The notes under the pieces were generated by a model, which saw nothing but the letters and a program-made list of their open reading frames with translations, had not been told where the DNA came from and did not search any database. From Candidatus Falkowiibacteriota bacterium (lineage in GTDB: Bacteria; Patescibacteriota; Patescibacteriia; Patescibacteriales; UBA12465), in NCBI GenBank assembly GCA_903857815.1, contig CAIOGK010000085.1, forward strand, positions 1 through 22,155: 22,155 nt of DNA. The letters are read 5' to 3'. Of the stretch, positions 10,601 to 17,546 are shown in pieces. A program made the position numbers and the translations under genes. Position 1 is the first letter of the stretch, and every line of letters begins with the position of its first letter.

Positions 10601-12344
10601 GGGATATTGTTTAGAGCACGATAAAACTAACACCGATGTTTGTACTACTTGGTATCCAGCTGATAGAGTGAGCTCTTCTGTTTTGGGCAGTCAAAGCTTG
10701 GGCTATAATGGCCCAACTGGGCTTAGTTATTGTACTAATATCAAATCTAATATCAAATTTGCTAAAAAAATTGTTACGAAGATGGTTCGTTCCTATGAGG
10801 ATAAACATGCTGGCAGTTATGTTGGGACTATAGATTGTAGTGATCTTAATAACAATAATTGTGATCAAATTCTTTGTAGTAATGCAACTAGTTCACCTAT
10901 TTACGATCCTAATTGTACTTATAATGAGGGGTTCCAGGGAATAGTGAGCGCTAATAGTGATAAATGTTTTCAGGTTGATGGTGGACGGTATTGTGGTGAT
11001 AGTCAAAACTATGTTGGCATAGTTGTTAATGATAAACAAAGTTGGAATAACGAATTTCTTTATTGTGTCCCGAAAGAAACTGGTAATCAGCATTTTTTAT
11101 TTGGTGTTGGAGCAAAAACTAATGCTTCACTTTTACCTCATGCTCTTGGATTAGCTGCGGGTAATGGGTGTTCAGCAATTAGTTTTTATAGTGAAGCCTG
11201 GGTTGTTTATAATGGAAAGTTTATTGATATGCCGGTTGAATTGTGTGAAGATACTGGCGTTGGTTTATGCGAACCAATTCATGAAGCCGGAAATGCTGAA
11301 CCGCCAATTAGAATTTTTGATAATAATTATCCTGCCGTCGATGAACAGGGCTTACAGTATTTATCTGCTAATTCCGGTGATAGAGATAAAGTTTTTAATT
11401 TTACTTGTAATAATTTTGCTCAAGTAGTTTCTGGTAGCGGGGTCAATAAAGCTTGGGTAGTAAGAACTGGTAGTAAGGCAGTTCTTTCAGAAGCCTTTGA
11501 TACTCCGCCTTATTTTAAGGCTAATCCCGATATTATTGGTTTAAAATTTTATGGTCGTCAAAGAAATGGCGTACCGTTTGGGGCGGCTACTTTCCCTGAA
11601 AATTACGATATTTTAAATAGTGGCCCTCTATATTTACAGAACCAATACTATTTGAAAGATAAACAAAAGATTTTTGGCGGTCGCCCCTACGGTTGTACGG
11701 GAAATTCTTGTATGAATATTGGTTATTGCAGCGATAACCCAAATGTTATGTGTGTCTTTATCCCAAATAGTTATAATGTTGATCCTTATGGGGTTGTTAC
11801 ATATTCAACCGGTAATAATGATACGGATTATATTAATAAAAAGACTTGTTCTGATGGCGGGTTCGGTGTTTGCCGCCCATTATGGGATTCAAGCAATACT
11901 CTAGCTCCAGTGAATATCTTAAAAAATATATTTTTGCAGTCCTATGGTTCGTTTAAATATTCTAGTGGTGGATATATTCCCGATAATATTAATTGGGACA
12001 TCGATAATATTCCTGAAGCCGACGATCCAGAAATTGTTGCTGGCAGTGTTAAGTTAAAGTTTAACGGAATTGATACGTTTATGAAAGTTACGAAGAGTGG
12101 TGTTTATAGTTTAGAATTTAACACGAAAGTTAATCCAGAACAGCAACCACTAAGGATGATTTATATTGATTGGGGAGATGGAACTCCAACTGCTACCAGC
12201 AGCCGCCAAGCCATTACTGGCCAGGATCATCGTCCTGACGTCAATAATCCTCATGTTATTTATCATTATTATAATGGAGTATACAATCCTCTCAGTGTTA
12301 AAATTAAGATTTGGGATAATTGGGATAAAACAGATTCTTATTAA
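4485..12344 (+). CDS. Giant secreted Cys-rich multidomain surface protein
   Basis: Protein of 2619 residues (2615 if the second ATG at 4497 is used). A basic n-region (KKKR...KR), a hydrophobic stretch (22-38) and PAKA|Q near 45 form a Sec signal peptide. Residues 46-130 (ending near GGEGQKPLFITEDWGTYL) form a helical, Cys-free N-terminal domain, followed by a Cys cluster at 143-173. About 90 cysteines (92 by hand count) follow, including nine C-x5-G-C repeats between 653 and 1594. Three jelly-roll/carbohydrate-binding-like modules lie near 713-872, 1193-1361 and 1843-2003, each ending in a strand such as FYIDNFIIT or AYFDDINIE; a shorter beta module follows the ninth repeat. The last ~100 residues look PKD-like (IDWGDGT near 2561, then H-Y and KIWDNWD). 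No C-terminal anchor or LPXTG is seen. Disulfides imply an oxidising extracellular location. A role in adhesion or host contact is inference; no enzyme motif was found. Confidence 0.9.
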   Translation: MNNNMEPSFPQKKKRQTLGKRIAIFLLFFILISSALLAPLKPAKAQMVVSDPFKLAWDKITDVAKKLWQKGGSLAFQQTLRTALNKIAYDSANWVGSGGEGQKPLFITEDWGTYLAKVGDEAAGTFLENFAANMSSGSSPAQCDRELTTCTGHCDPNQPEPCYSNCGKAWQACIVKVESGAPSGLTFNFCQPTSLEAKVKIGLGLSQYNQPQGPACTATKMIDNWGDAAKKYEDFKDPQFLNKMADVFDPNSSELGIWWTASTDMMDKKIEGEEVASKKLVGKGGWLDPIKISGDPISLPNQAQLQMEDTYSQYSSNFGKYTGDAFVDAGNLFLSQLSITAFNKLVQSIGKKDAKSVDVSSGTEQDPTYGDGKVSLEGVTVKLIQPNYGVGSVYDILSELAVCPDKNNPGPTNCVIDSNFMQGISEQKTVAEAIKDGSLHGNWRFTLDNQVGAYENSYSYRNISILRAYRIVPASWELVFEKMNIFQKLADDNKGVAKKATLSDLVSCFDPYDDNNKFSADFDVYDQGWCTGLIDPNWVLKAPVNYCKKEGFSAQITNTSIIPSQPAIGDTPYTPAEVSILRADNYCADNQTCIQEGKDGGCEAYGYCNEEKRTWSFSGESCEPIYNTCQSFIRSDSDKAVSYLENTLDYGICGKDNAGCKRYSYVGNYDVLKGTAIWNEANVVYLNENASNCSAKDEGCSEFIRVKPVWGANLVMNSDFVNDAVGASSTSNSLNDWPIIASAPVKSTIVDKSLDSIVSNGRALKIQLFAPGNVAIVSDYNKSLLPNNLELVYGQAYTLSADIYLAAGSKVVLSIGSGANTPIYESNTLGVWKHVSLTRKAGDDFSQPGFAITSSGAAGQTIVYVQNIKFEMSNYDTGYSSYGASKVYQKLLPQYLESACYDSDTQGNLNYTLKVNAPEKCYKYSRRCNQSEVGCDLYTSAKSNFSVPAKLGSMDYCPAECIGYDVYVARETYFNSAQADNIIPETARSCSAESVGCNEFTNLDTLQAGGENREYYSALKHCVKPSQASCGSFYSWEGTGTGYQLRLYSLQKEADNTPSYIKDDQDLCNEIIFNAPISSPLYNSDCKQLYTSDGKIYYHLSSNLITCSESCRAYRITEKNYNRRLTQAQCSGLDKSWDASAGACVSCINGGVWNNTHKACVYQGIPGEGKTCSINEMGCREYNGNEGNKVRLAASYDFETQNGAWTSNCDNGIKIETVASNNGGHSLYYNNSASACSEIGTSRHILSQSTPLIKQIMAGDTLAAQLKVSTTVKKGQAYSVKFLASSLPGADIKIYLYNPETKQKSEFNTGNAVKVTGGGAWQVYSANLENLDHDVSNNEILALSANSDFYIDNFIITEITDRFYLIKSSSKVPSVCYYDNLDIYQGADYNLGCAAYSDKTGTSHNLRTFSSICDKSSIGCEQVISTKNYDFYGKGFWNDTNKNKVCDIDEPDCVKVDSDSAIYMVFNKANSCNQADLGCSMLGQAKVTNGKTFWSDVFKKNNPNNYNTTICNSSSVGCEAWKNVEDGGLSYFRDPGANVCTYKPSQRGWYKTTETGEVACEYSYFKTIGNGGTGNQVPVPTKEVGLCEAKLSGCSEYIDPVSQFNPDLVILGTTTIAIKPNTLYVLSSTSSSAINITFNNDVKPLLINNTLGTSTKSISVGDTIKNSIFNSLNNTSATKPAAAVLEVRELAVGYQLKSTIDKSSCSGTVDFDNGCVLFNERIIAGASGYTNLTGFFDPYVGVKKSPAVKCNPNQSGSCVANQLIKVRPNRVCSGWLDCATYAKDPETGAEICYALKQCNSLNDKLECNNFITTPGSLKPANATGYSFLNRYNISNMKEVGLNSEAHYDFEEFIPSLSCIRIAGGGDCSFNNIIKELVVREPKANGPSYPASGKSYVKVPAAFSVSPQPAGNWINLSPNQEYYINYLLNTKNSGNAATIVIAVSGGTNKSFTAVSPNGWSRKIHKFTTSAGETRIRIYLQSGSSVGVSAEGEAYFDDINIEPVLQTGDNQYVARECRLYPTNSSLSCKNQSKNVIKDGLEGYCLEHDKTNTDVCTTWYPADRVSSSVLGSQSLGYNGPTGLSYCTNIKSNIKFAKKIVTKMVRSYEDKHAGSYVGTIDCSDLNNNNCDQILCSNATSSPIYDPNCTYNEGFQGIVSANSDKCFQVDGGRYCGDSQNYVGIVVNDKQSWNNEFLYCVPKETGNQHFLFGVGAKTNASLLPHALGLAAGNGCSAISFYSEAWVVYNGKFIDMPVELCEDTGVGLCEPIHEAGNAEPPIRIFDNNYPAVDEQGLQYLSANSGDRDKVFNFTCNNFAQVVSGSGVNKAWVVRTGSKAVLSEAFDTPPYFKANPDIIGLKFYGRQRNGVPFGAATFPENYDILNSGPLYLQNQYYLKDKQKIFGGRPYGCTGNSCMNIGYCSDNPNVMCVFIPNSYNVDPYGVVTYSTGNNDTDYINKKTCSDGGFGVCRPLWDSSNTLAPVNILKNIFLQSYGSFKYSSGGYIPDNINWDIDNIPEADDPEIVAGSVKLKFNGIDTFMKVTKSGVYSLEFNTKVNPEQQPLRMIYIDWGDGTPTATSSRQAITGQDHRPDVNNPHVIYHYYNGVYNPLSVKIKIWDNWDKTDSY
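6441..9266 (+). repeat. Nine C-x5-G-C protein repeats in the giant protein
   Basis: Each repeat is Cys, five residues, Gly-Cys, commonly followed by x-Glu-Tyr/Phe. First bases and residues: 6441 (653, CGKDNAGC), 6561 (693, CSAKDEGC), 7266 (928, CNQSEVGC), 7452 (990, CSAESVGC), 7998 (1172, CSINEMGC), 8721 (1413, CDKSSIGC), 8898 (1472, CNQADLGC), 9015 (1511, CNSSSVGC), 9243 (1587, CEAKLSGC). Close copies are 39-76 residues apart; longer gaps hold inserted modules. The repetition is at protein level only, because the nucleotide sequences of the copies have diverged. A variant (CNSLNDKLEC followed by NNF, near residue 1800) continues the pattern. Confidence 0.88.
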
Positions 12345-12360
12345 GTACTTAAATTAGAAT

Positions 12361-13029
12361 ATGGCTCAAAATAAGAATAAATCTGGTTCTAGTGTTGGTT
12401 TTGATGAGCAGTTTGATAGTCGTTTAATAAATTCAGGTTCTAGTAGCGATAAAGCGGGCTCTTTAAATGAGGCTAAAAGACAGGGTTCTGATATTCAAAC
12501 CGATTCTCAGAATGAACCACAAACTTTAAGAGAAGCAGTGATTGCTAAAAAGAGAGAAGAGGTTAAGAAGGAGCAAGAAGGTGAAAGTGGGCCTGCTGCT
12601 GCCGCAGCCGTACCGATGCAAAAAGGAACCAGCAAATTATTGCAAGATGCTTGGATAAATTTAATACCAAGTTGGGGACTAACCTTAATTTGGATAAATA
12701 TTCATGTTTTTCTGAGCTTAGTAATCGGTAAGAAGTTTTTTTGCCGCTTGGGTGATGAGTGGCTAACAGGAGGAATATCTGGGGGAGCTAAATCGATTAA
12801 TGCTATTTCACAAGGAAAATCTGGCCGAATAACAATTAAAAATGGTTCCCAGTGTGCAAATATAGGCGAAAGTATGGTTCTGGTTGTATTGGATTTAATT
12901 TTGTTGATTCTAATTATTGCTATTATCGCTATTATTGCTGGCATACTTAAAGTAGTTGAGAATCCTCTTGATTTTTTAAGTTCTATTATTGGTTGGATAT
13001 GGAATAGTGGCGGTGTATCAAGTATTTAG
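12361..13029 (+). CDS. Membrane protein with two helices, surface-locus component
   Basis: Protein of 222 residues that I cannot assign to a named family. Residues 1-95 are hydrophilic, rich in Ser, Asp, Lys and Glu, with a charged helical patch (AVIAKKREEVKKEQEGE) and an Ala run; no signal peptide is seen. Two membrane helices follow (about 98-123 and 171-198, the second a run of Ile/Leu/Ala), with a short amphipathic or re-entrant segment at 203-214. The loop between the helices contains KKFFCRLGDEW and a second Cys (165), which could pair if that loop is outside. The gene starts 16 bases after the giant gene and ends 27 bases before the VirB6-like gene, all on one strand. Its position suggests a membrane partner or anchor of the exported protein or the polytopic protein. 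That role is inference. The stop is TAG. Confidence 0.8.
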   Translation: MAQNKNKSGSSVGFDEQFDSRLINSGSSSDKAGSLNEAKRQGSDIQTDSQNEPQTLREAVIAKKREEVKKEQEGESGPAAAAAVPMQKGTSKLLQDAWINLIPSWGLTLIWINIHVFLSLVIGKKFFCRLGDEWLTGGISGGAKSINAISQGKSGRITIKNGSQCANIGESMVLVVLDLILLILIIAIIAIIAGILKVVENPLDFLSSIIGWIWNSGGVSSI

Positions 13030-13056
13030 TTTTGAAATTCAAGGGAATAATTAAAT

Positions 13057-15639
13057 ATGAAAATTAAAATGAAAATCAAGTTAAGTAAAAAATCAACAGC
13101 CTTGTTAATAGTTTTTGCTTTGTGCACACTAGTCTTTTTTGTTCCCAAGCCAGTTGCGGCTGGATGGGTAGCGACGGTAGTGGGAGGATTAGCACAAGGA
13201 ATTGCGACGGTTTTAGGTTGGATTTTGAATGCTTTGATGGGAGTTTTGATTCAAGTTGCTCAGTATAATAGTTTCATTAAATCAGCAGCAATTGTAAACG
13301 GTTGGGTTATTGCAAGAGATGTTGCTAATATGTTTTTTGTTATTATTTTGCTTATTATTGCTTTCGCTACTATTTTGAGAATAGAAAATTATAGTTATAA
13401 AAAATGGCTACCAAAACTTATTTTGATGGCCATTTTAATTAATTTCTCCAAAACTATTTGTGGTTTATTAATAGACTTATCTCAGGTAGTGATGCTCACC
13501 TTTGTTAATGCCTTTAAAGATGTCGCTGCCGGCAGTTTGGTTGATATGTTGGGCATTACTGGGTGGCAGAGTTTAGACGGTATAGAAAATGTTGGTGAAT
13601 GGACGGTCGCCTCAGCTTATGTTTTGTCTGTTATATATATTATTATTACCTTAACTACCGTAGCTGCCATGGTTGGAATGTTGGTAATGCGTATCGTTAT
13701 GATTTGGGTGTATGTTGTTTTATCACCGTTTGCTTACTTGTTAGCAGCTTTTCCGGGTGGGGCGAAATACTCATCACAATGGTGGAGCGAGTTTACTAAG
13801 AATTTAATAGTTGGTCCAGTTTTAGCTTTTTTTATTTGGCTTTCATTTGCATCTCTAGTTAGCTTTAATAATACTACTAATGATGTTGTCGGTACTTTTA
13901 AAGGAGAAAATGATATTACTTGCCAAGCTAATCCTGATGGCATCTGTAAATATGGGACTTCTGATTTAATGATTAAATTTATTGTTGCAATCGCGATGCT
14001 TTTAGGTGGAATGAAAATTGCTCAAGAAATTGGTGGGGCAGCCGCTGGAGTAGCTGGAAAGATTTCTAGTAAGGGGAATGCTCTTGCTTTGGGCGGTGCG
14101 GCGGCTATTGGTGCAAAAGGTGTTAGTTGGGCCGGTAAGAATCTTGGCGATGGGCGTGATTGGGTTAGTGAAAGGGTTGGCGTTGATTTAAACGTCGCTG
14201 CTGGTTATAAACGCTATAGACAACAAGTTGAAGATAATCGTGCGTTAAGAAAGACTAGGGTTTATGATAGCGCTTTAAAGGGGGCCGAAGAAGGGAAAAC
14301 TTGGATGGGGCGAAAAGCAGCCTTATTTTCGACCGGTGATGTTGCTTGGCAGAATATTGCTGATGGTAAATTTTTTAGAGGTTCTCCACATGTTAGAGAT
14401 AACACAACTAAAGAAATAAAAGCCAAAGAAGATGAAAAACGTACAGTTAAAGATGAAATATCAAATATTGAATCTCAAAAAATTATTACTAATACAGAGA
14501 GAAGACAGATGACTCAAGAGGTTATTGGCCTAGATCAGAATATGTCTAGATTATCGAAAGAAAAAGACGATATTACTAGCGATAGGCGTTATAAATACCT
14601 TGAATCTAAGAGTAAATCAAATACTCTTACTGCAGGTGAGGCGACGGAGTTTGCTCAAAAAACTACTGATTTAGATAAAATTAATGCTGAGCACAGTAAG
14701 AGTAAGGAGAGAAAAGAAGAATTACAGTCTGATATTAAGAAATCGGTTATCGTTAAGAATGAGGCAGGTCGGGCAAAACAAAAAGCTGAAAATGCAGATT
14801 TAATTAGCCAAAAGGTAAAACAGACGGAAAGTATTGATGAAGATATTAAAAAATTAACCGTAGTATTACAGAAAAATAAATTATCTGAAATACAAACCTC
14901 CAAGGCTTCTGTTAATGCTAAAATTGAAGGAGAGGCTTCTAAAAAACTTTCTAATATTAATAATTCTGATCAGTTAGTTAGTATTTTTCATGAAGCGATG
15001 GAAGCTAAAGATAAGGGTTTAATGATGGCAACCTATAAAAAATTAGCTAAACAGGGTAATTATAATGATTTGCACAGAGACTTAGGGCTCGGAACTGGAT
15101 ATGAGGGCATGATCGGAATGGCTAAAAAGTTAGAGGAAGAGGGAGGCATGTCTCAACAGGATGCTCGCGGCACAGTGGCTGATGTCGGTGAAATTTGTAA
15201 GTCAGTTAAGCATTACGAAGCTTTTGGCTCTATGTATATGGATCAGGCTGGACAATGGCAAAAGACTAGTGTAGATGATCAAGAGGCGGCAATTTTTTCT
15301 GAAAAAGCTAAAATTCAAGTTCAGGCCTATGTCCGAGATGGTAACCGTCTAGCTAATGGCTCTTATCAGAGCGGGAAACCGCATAATGCTCAAAACTGGG
15401 AGCTTAGTAGATCAACCATTAAATTATTTGCCTCTAAAGATGCTCAATACGCCGAAGATATGAAAAAAACCGGTAACGTTAATAGTATCATGTTTATTGC
15501 TGCTAACGCCAAAAATCTCGAAGTTCTTAGAAAGAATGGCGCTAGTTTAACCGCTGCAGTTATTGAGGAGATTGCTTCTAAGGCAAAAAATTCTGATGTA
15601 TCTAATCCTCTTAAGGCGATTCAGAGCGTTGTAAAATAA
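13057..15639 (+). CDS. VirB6/TrbL-like polytopic membrane protein with coiled-coil tail
   Basis: Protein of 860 residues. An N-terminal hydrophobic signal-like segment (14-35, ending PVAA) precedes membrane helices near 38-68, 85-108, 118-150, 184-212, 213-232, 246-270 and 303-325. The layout, with a conserved-looking ..VYVVLSPFAYLLAAFPG loop, then QWWSEFTKNLIVGPVLAFFIW, then a Gly/Ala-rich end (GGAAAGVAGKIS), resembles the VirB6/TrbL family of type IV secretion inner-membrane channel components. From about 335 the protein is soluble and highly charged, with a predicted coiled coil near 452-612 and a helical domain to the end. Typical VirB6 proteins are about 300 residues, so the tail of more than 500 is unusual. 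No VirB4, VirD4 or relaxase gene lies in the window. A weak AAGGGA lies about 10 bases before the ATG. The fold-level call is moderate; participation in a secretion channel is inference. Confidence 0.78.
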   Translation: MKIKMKIKLSKKSTALLIVFALCTLVFFVPKPVAAGWVATVVGGLAQGIATVLGWILNALMGVLIQVAQYNSFIKSAAIVNGWVIARDVANMFFVIILLIIAFATILRIENYSYKKWLPKLILMAILINFSKTICGLLIDLSQVVMLTFVNAFKDVAAGSLVDMLGITGWQSLDGIENVGEWTVASAYVLSVIYIIITLTTVAAMVGMLVMRIVMIWVYVVLSPFAYLLAAFPGGAKYSSQWWSEFTKNLIVGPVLAFFIWLSFASLVSFNNTTNDVVGTFKGENDITCQANPDGICKYGTSDLMIKFIVAIAMLLGGMKIAQEIGGAAAGVAGKISSKGNALALGGAAAIGAKGVSWAGKNLGDGRDWVSERVGVDLNVAAGYKRYRQQVEDNRALRKTRVYDSALKGAEEGKTWMGRKAALFSTGDVAWQNIADGKFFRGSPHVRDNTTKEIKAKEDEKRTVKDEISNIESQKIITNTERRQMTQEVIGLDQNMSRLSKEKDDITSDRRYKYLESKSKSNTLTAGEATEFAQKTTDLDKINAEHSKSKERKEELQSDIKKSVIVKNEAGRAKQKAENADLISQKVKQTESIDEDIKKLTVVLQKNKLSEIQTSKASVNAKIEGEASKKLSNINNSDQLVSIFHEAMEAKDKGLMMATYKKLAKQGNYNDLHRDLGLGTGYEGMIGMAKKLEEEGGMSQQDARGTVADVGEICKSVKHYEAFGSMYMDQAGQWQKTSVDDQEAAIFSEKAKIQVQAYVRDGNRLANGSYQSGKPHNAQNWELSRSTIKLFASKDAQYAEDMKKTGNVNSIMFIAANAKNLEVLRKNGASLTAAVIEEIASKAKNSDVSNPLKAIQSVVK

Positions 15640-15649
15640 TTATAAGTTT

Positions 15650-16582
15650 ATGGAAAAATTAGATTTTAGTTTATTGCAGCAAGAAATAGATTATGTAGTT
15701 GTTAATAGAACTTTTGAAGAAGCTTTCGAGTCTTATAATTTAGTTAAAGAATGGGTTGAAAGTTCTGGCGTAAAGGAAGCTGATATTAAAAGCTATAATC
15801 TATATCAAAATTATTTAATAAAATTAAAGTTTTTAGCTTTGAATTTTTTTGATATTGATGAATATCCGGAATTATTTAGGAATAGCGCTTCTTTAGCTTT
15901 TGAAATTACCGATTATAATTTGTGGGAAAAAATAGAAACTGAGTTAATTGCGATGAATGATATAAATGCAAGAGATGAATTTAAAAAGAAATTAAAAACC
16001 GCCTTAGAGCAATGTTCTAATAGCTTAACTAGTTCTAGCCAACCGGGAAACCCTAAAAAAGTTGCAGAATGGATTAAGGATTTTGTTATTAATCTAGGAC
16101 TTGATAAATTTGATAAGTTAAAGAAAGCGGAGTATTTATCAAACAGTCAAAGTATTAAGAATTTATCAAATGTCGATAAAAATAAAGTTAGGGATTTGTT
16201 AGATATTTATGAAAAATTAGGACTATCTTCTAAAGAAAAGGAAGGTTATGAGAACTCGGTTCTTATGAATATAGATGGTAGGCCAATTATTTTCCATCGT
16301 GGCGAAGTCGAAGAAGTTAGGCCAATTGATATCCAGGGAAAAGAGCCGGATGAAATTAATGATATTTTAAATCCCAGTTCTTCATCTCCGGGGAATATGA
16401 CGCAAGCCCCTATTGTAGAAAAGCTTATTCAGCCAGTAGCGCAAAAACCAATTACCCCTCGTACAGTTGAGATGGAGGAGATATTAAATAGTTATTCCCC
16501 CTCAAGTTTAGAATATAAAGCAATAAGTCAGGAAATATTACGCCTTCAAAAAGCGGAGGCCAGAAAAGATGCTAAAAGATAA
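15650..16582 (+). CDS. Soluble helical protein, surface-locus component, unknown function
   Basis: Protein of 310 residues with no recognised domain, signal peptide or membrane helix. Residues 1-135 are helical with acidic and aromatic residues (FEEAFESYNLVKEWVES and similar). Residues 145-210 form another charged helical stretch, then a short strand-like piece (SVLMNIDGRPIIFHRGEVEEVRP) precedes a Ser/Pro/Gln-rich linker (about 245-272) and a final helix (MEEILNSY...EILRLQKAEARK). This build suggests a cytoplasmic scaffold or adaptor. It begins 10 bases after the VirB6-like gene and overlaps the adenosine kinase gene by 14 bases in another frame, so it ends the surface locus while being translationally close to the SAM genes. 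A cytoplasmic partner for the coiled-coil tail of the VirB6-like protein is a guess based on position alone. Confidence 0.8.
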   Translation: MEKLDFSLLQQEIDYVVVNRTFEEAFESYNLVKEWVESSGVKEADIKSYNLYQNYLIKLKFLALNFFDIDEYPELFRNSASLAFEITDYNLWEKIETELIAMNDINARDEFKKKLKTALEQCSNSLTSSSQPGNPKKVAEWIKDFVINLGLDKFDKLKKAEYLSNSQSIKNLSNVDKNKVRDLLDIYEKLGLSSKEKEGYENSVLMNIDGRPIIFHRGEVEEVRPIDIQGKEPDEINDILNPSSSSPGNMTQAPIVEKLIQPVAQKPITPRTVEMEEILNSYSPSSLEYKAISQEILRLQKAEARKDAKR

Positions 16583-17546
16583 AATCCCGCAAATAGCGGT
16601 TTCCGGTTCCATCGCCTTTGATAAGATTATGGATTTTCCCGGTATTTTTTCCGATAATATTGTTGCCGGAAAGCCCAACCAGGTTCATCAATTAAATCTT
16701 AGTCTCGTTGTTGATAATCTTAAAACTAGTTTTGGCGGTACCGCCGGAAACATCGCTTATAATCTTTCTCTTTTAAAAGAAAGGCCAATCGTCTTCGGGA
16801 CGGTTGGTTTTGATTTTTCTTCATATCATGATTGGATGTTAAAAAATAAACTCAATCTCGAGTTTATAAAAGAAATTAAAAAATATCCAACAGCGGCCGC
16901 TCACATTATTACCGATAAAAATGATAATCAAATTTCTGCTTTTTATCCTTGTTCGCCGGCTGTAAATTATGCGACCCAAGCAGTTGAAGCTGCCCGTCGT
17001 AAATATAGTATTGCCTTAGCAATTATTGCCCCCGATAATCCGAAAATGATGTTGCAGTATGCTGAAGTTTATCGCAAATATAATATTCCTTTTATTTTTG
17101 ACCCCGGACAAGTTGTCCAGGCCTTTTCAGCGACTGAATTAACCAAGGCGATTATGGGAGCAAAAGCTTTAATAGGGAATGACTATGAAATGAATTTTAT
17201 TTCTGAGTCTTTAGGTTTAGGAATTAAAGATTTAAGTGAGCGAGTAGAAATTTTAATTATTACGAAAGGAAGTAAAGGGTCCGAGATTTACCAAGGGGGG
17301 CATAAGATAGTTGTTAAGCCGGCTAAACCGGCTAATTCTTCCGACCCTACCGGAGCCGGAGATGCCTATCGGGCGGGCTTGATTAAGGGGCTAATAAAAG
17401 GTTATAATCTAAGAGCTTGTGGAAGTTTAGCGGGAACAGTTGCGGTTTATACGGTTGAAAAATATGGGACCCAAACTCATAACTTTACTATTAAAGATTT
17501 ACAAAAAAGATATTATAAAAATTATAAAGAAAAGATAAATTTATGA
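16569..17546 (+). CDS. Adenosine kinase, PfkB (ribokinase) family
   Basis: PfkB-family sugar/nucleoside kinase of 325 residues. Signature 1 is GGTAGNIAYNL (56-66), and signature 2 is DPTGAGDAYRAG (259-270) with the catalytic base Asp265 in the GAGD anion hole. The N-terminus GSIAFDKIMDFPGIF and the following VHQLNLSLVVDNL match the pattern I know from bacterial adenosine kinases (GS-A-D-IM-FPG-F ... LN-SF) better than ribokinases or fructokinases. The next gene encodes S-adenosylhomocysteine hydrolase, which releases adenosine, so phosphorylating adenosine to AMP with ATP would pull that reversible reaction forward. The two genes share an ATGA stop/start overlap (17543-17546), which indicates translational coupling. 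The start ATG lies inside the upstream gene. The family is certain; adenosine as substrate is well supported by motif and neighbour but unproven. Confidence 0.88.
   Translation: MLKDKIPQIAVSGSIAFDKIMDFPGIFSDNIVAGKPNQVHQLNLSLVVDNLKTSFGGTAGNIAYNLSLLKERPIVFGTVGFDFSSYHDWMLKNKLNLEFIKEIKKYPTAAAHIITDKNDNQISAFYPCSPAVNYATQAVEAARRKYSIALAIIAPDNPKMMLQYAEVYRKYNIPFIFDPGQVVQAFSATELTKAIMGAKALIGNDYEMNFISESLGLGIKDLSERVEILIITKGSKGSEIYQGGHKIVVKPAKPANSSDPTGAGDAYRAGLIKGLIKGYNLRACGSLAGTVAVYTVEKYGTQTHNFTIKDLQKRYYKNYKEKINL

Noticed and set aside
12911..12945. Low-complexity repeat of ATTGCTATTATC-type sequence
   Set aside because: It simply encodes the Ile/Ala-rich second membrane helix of the 222-residue protein.
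3863..16582. A conjugative element or integrated plasmid carrying a standard type IV secretion system
   Set aside because: Only a VirB6/TrbL-like protein is recognised; there is no VirB4, VirD4, relaxase, integrase or flanking repeat, and the locus sits between housekeeping genes of similar base composition.
17317..17333. AGCCGG/CCGGCT hairpin in the adenosine kinase gene
   Set aside because: It is a six-base stem explained by the repeated KPAKPA codons and has no T-tract after it.
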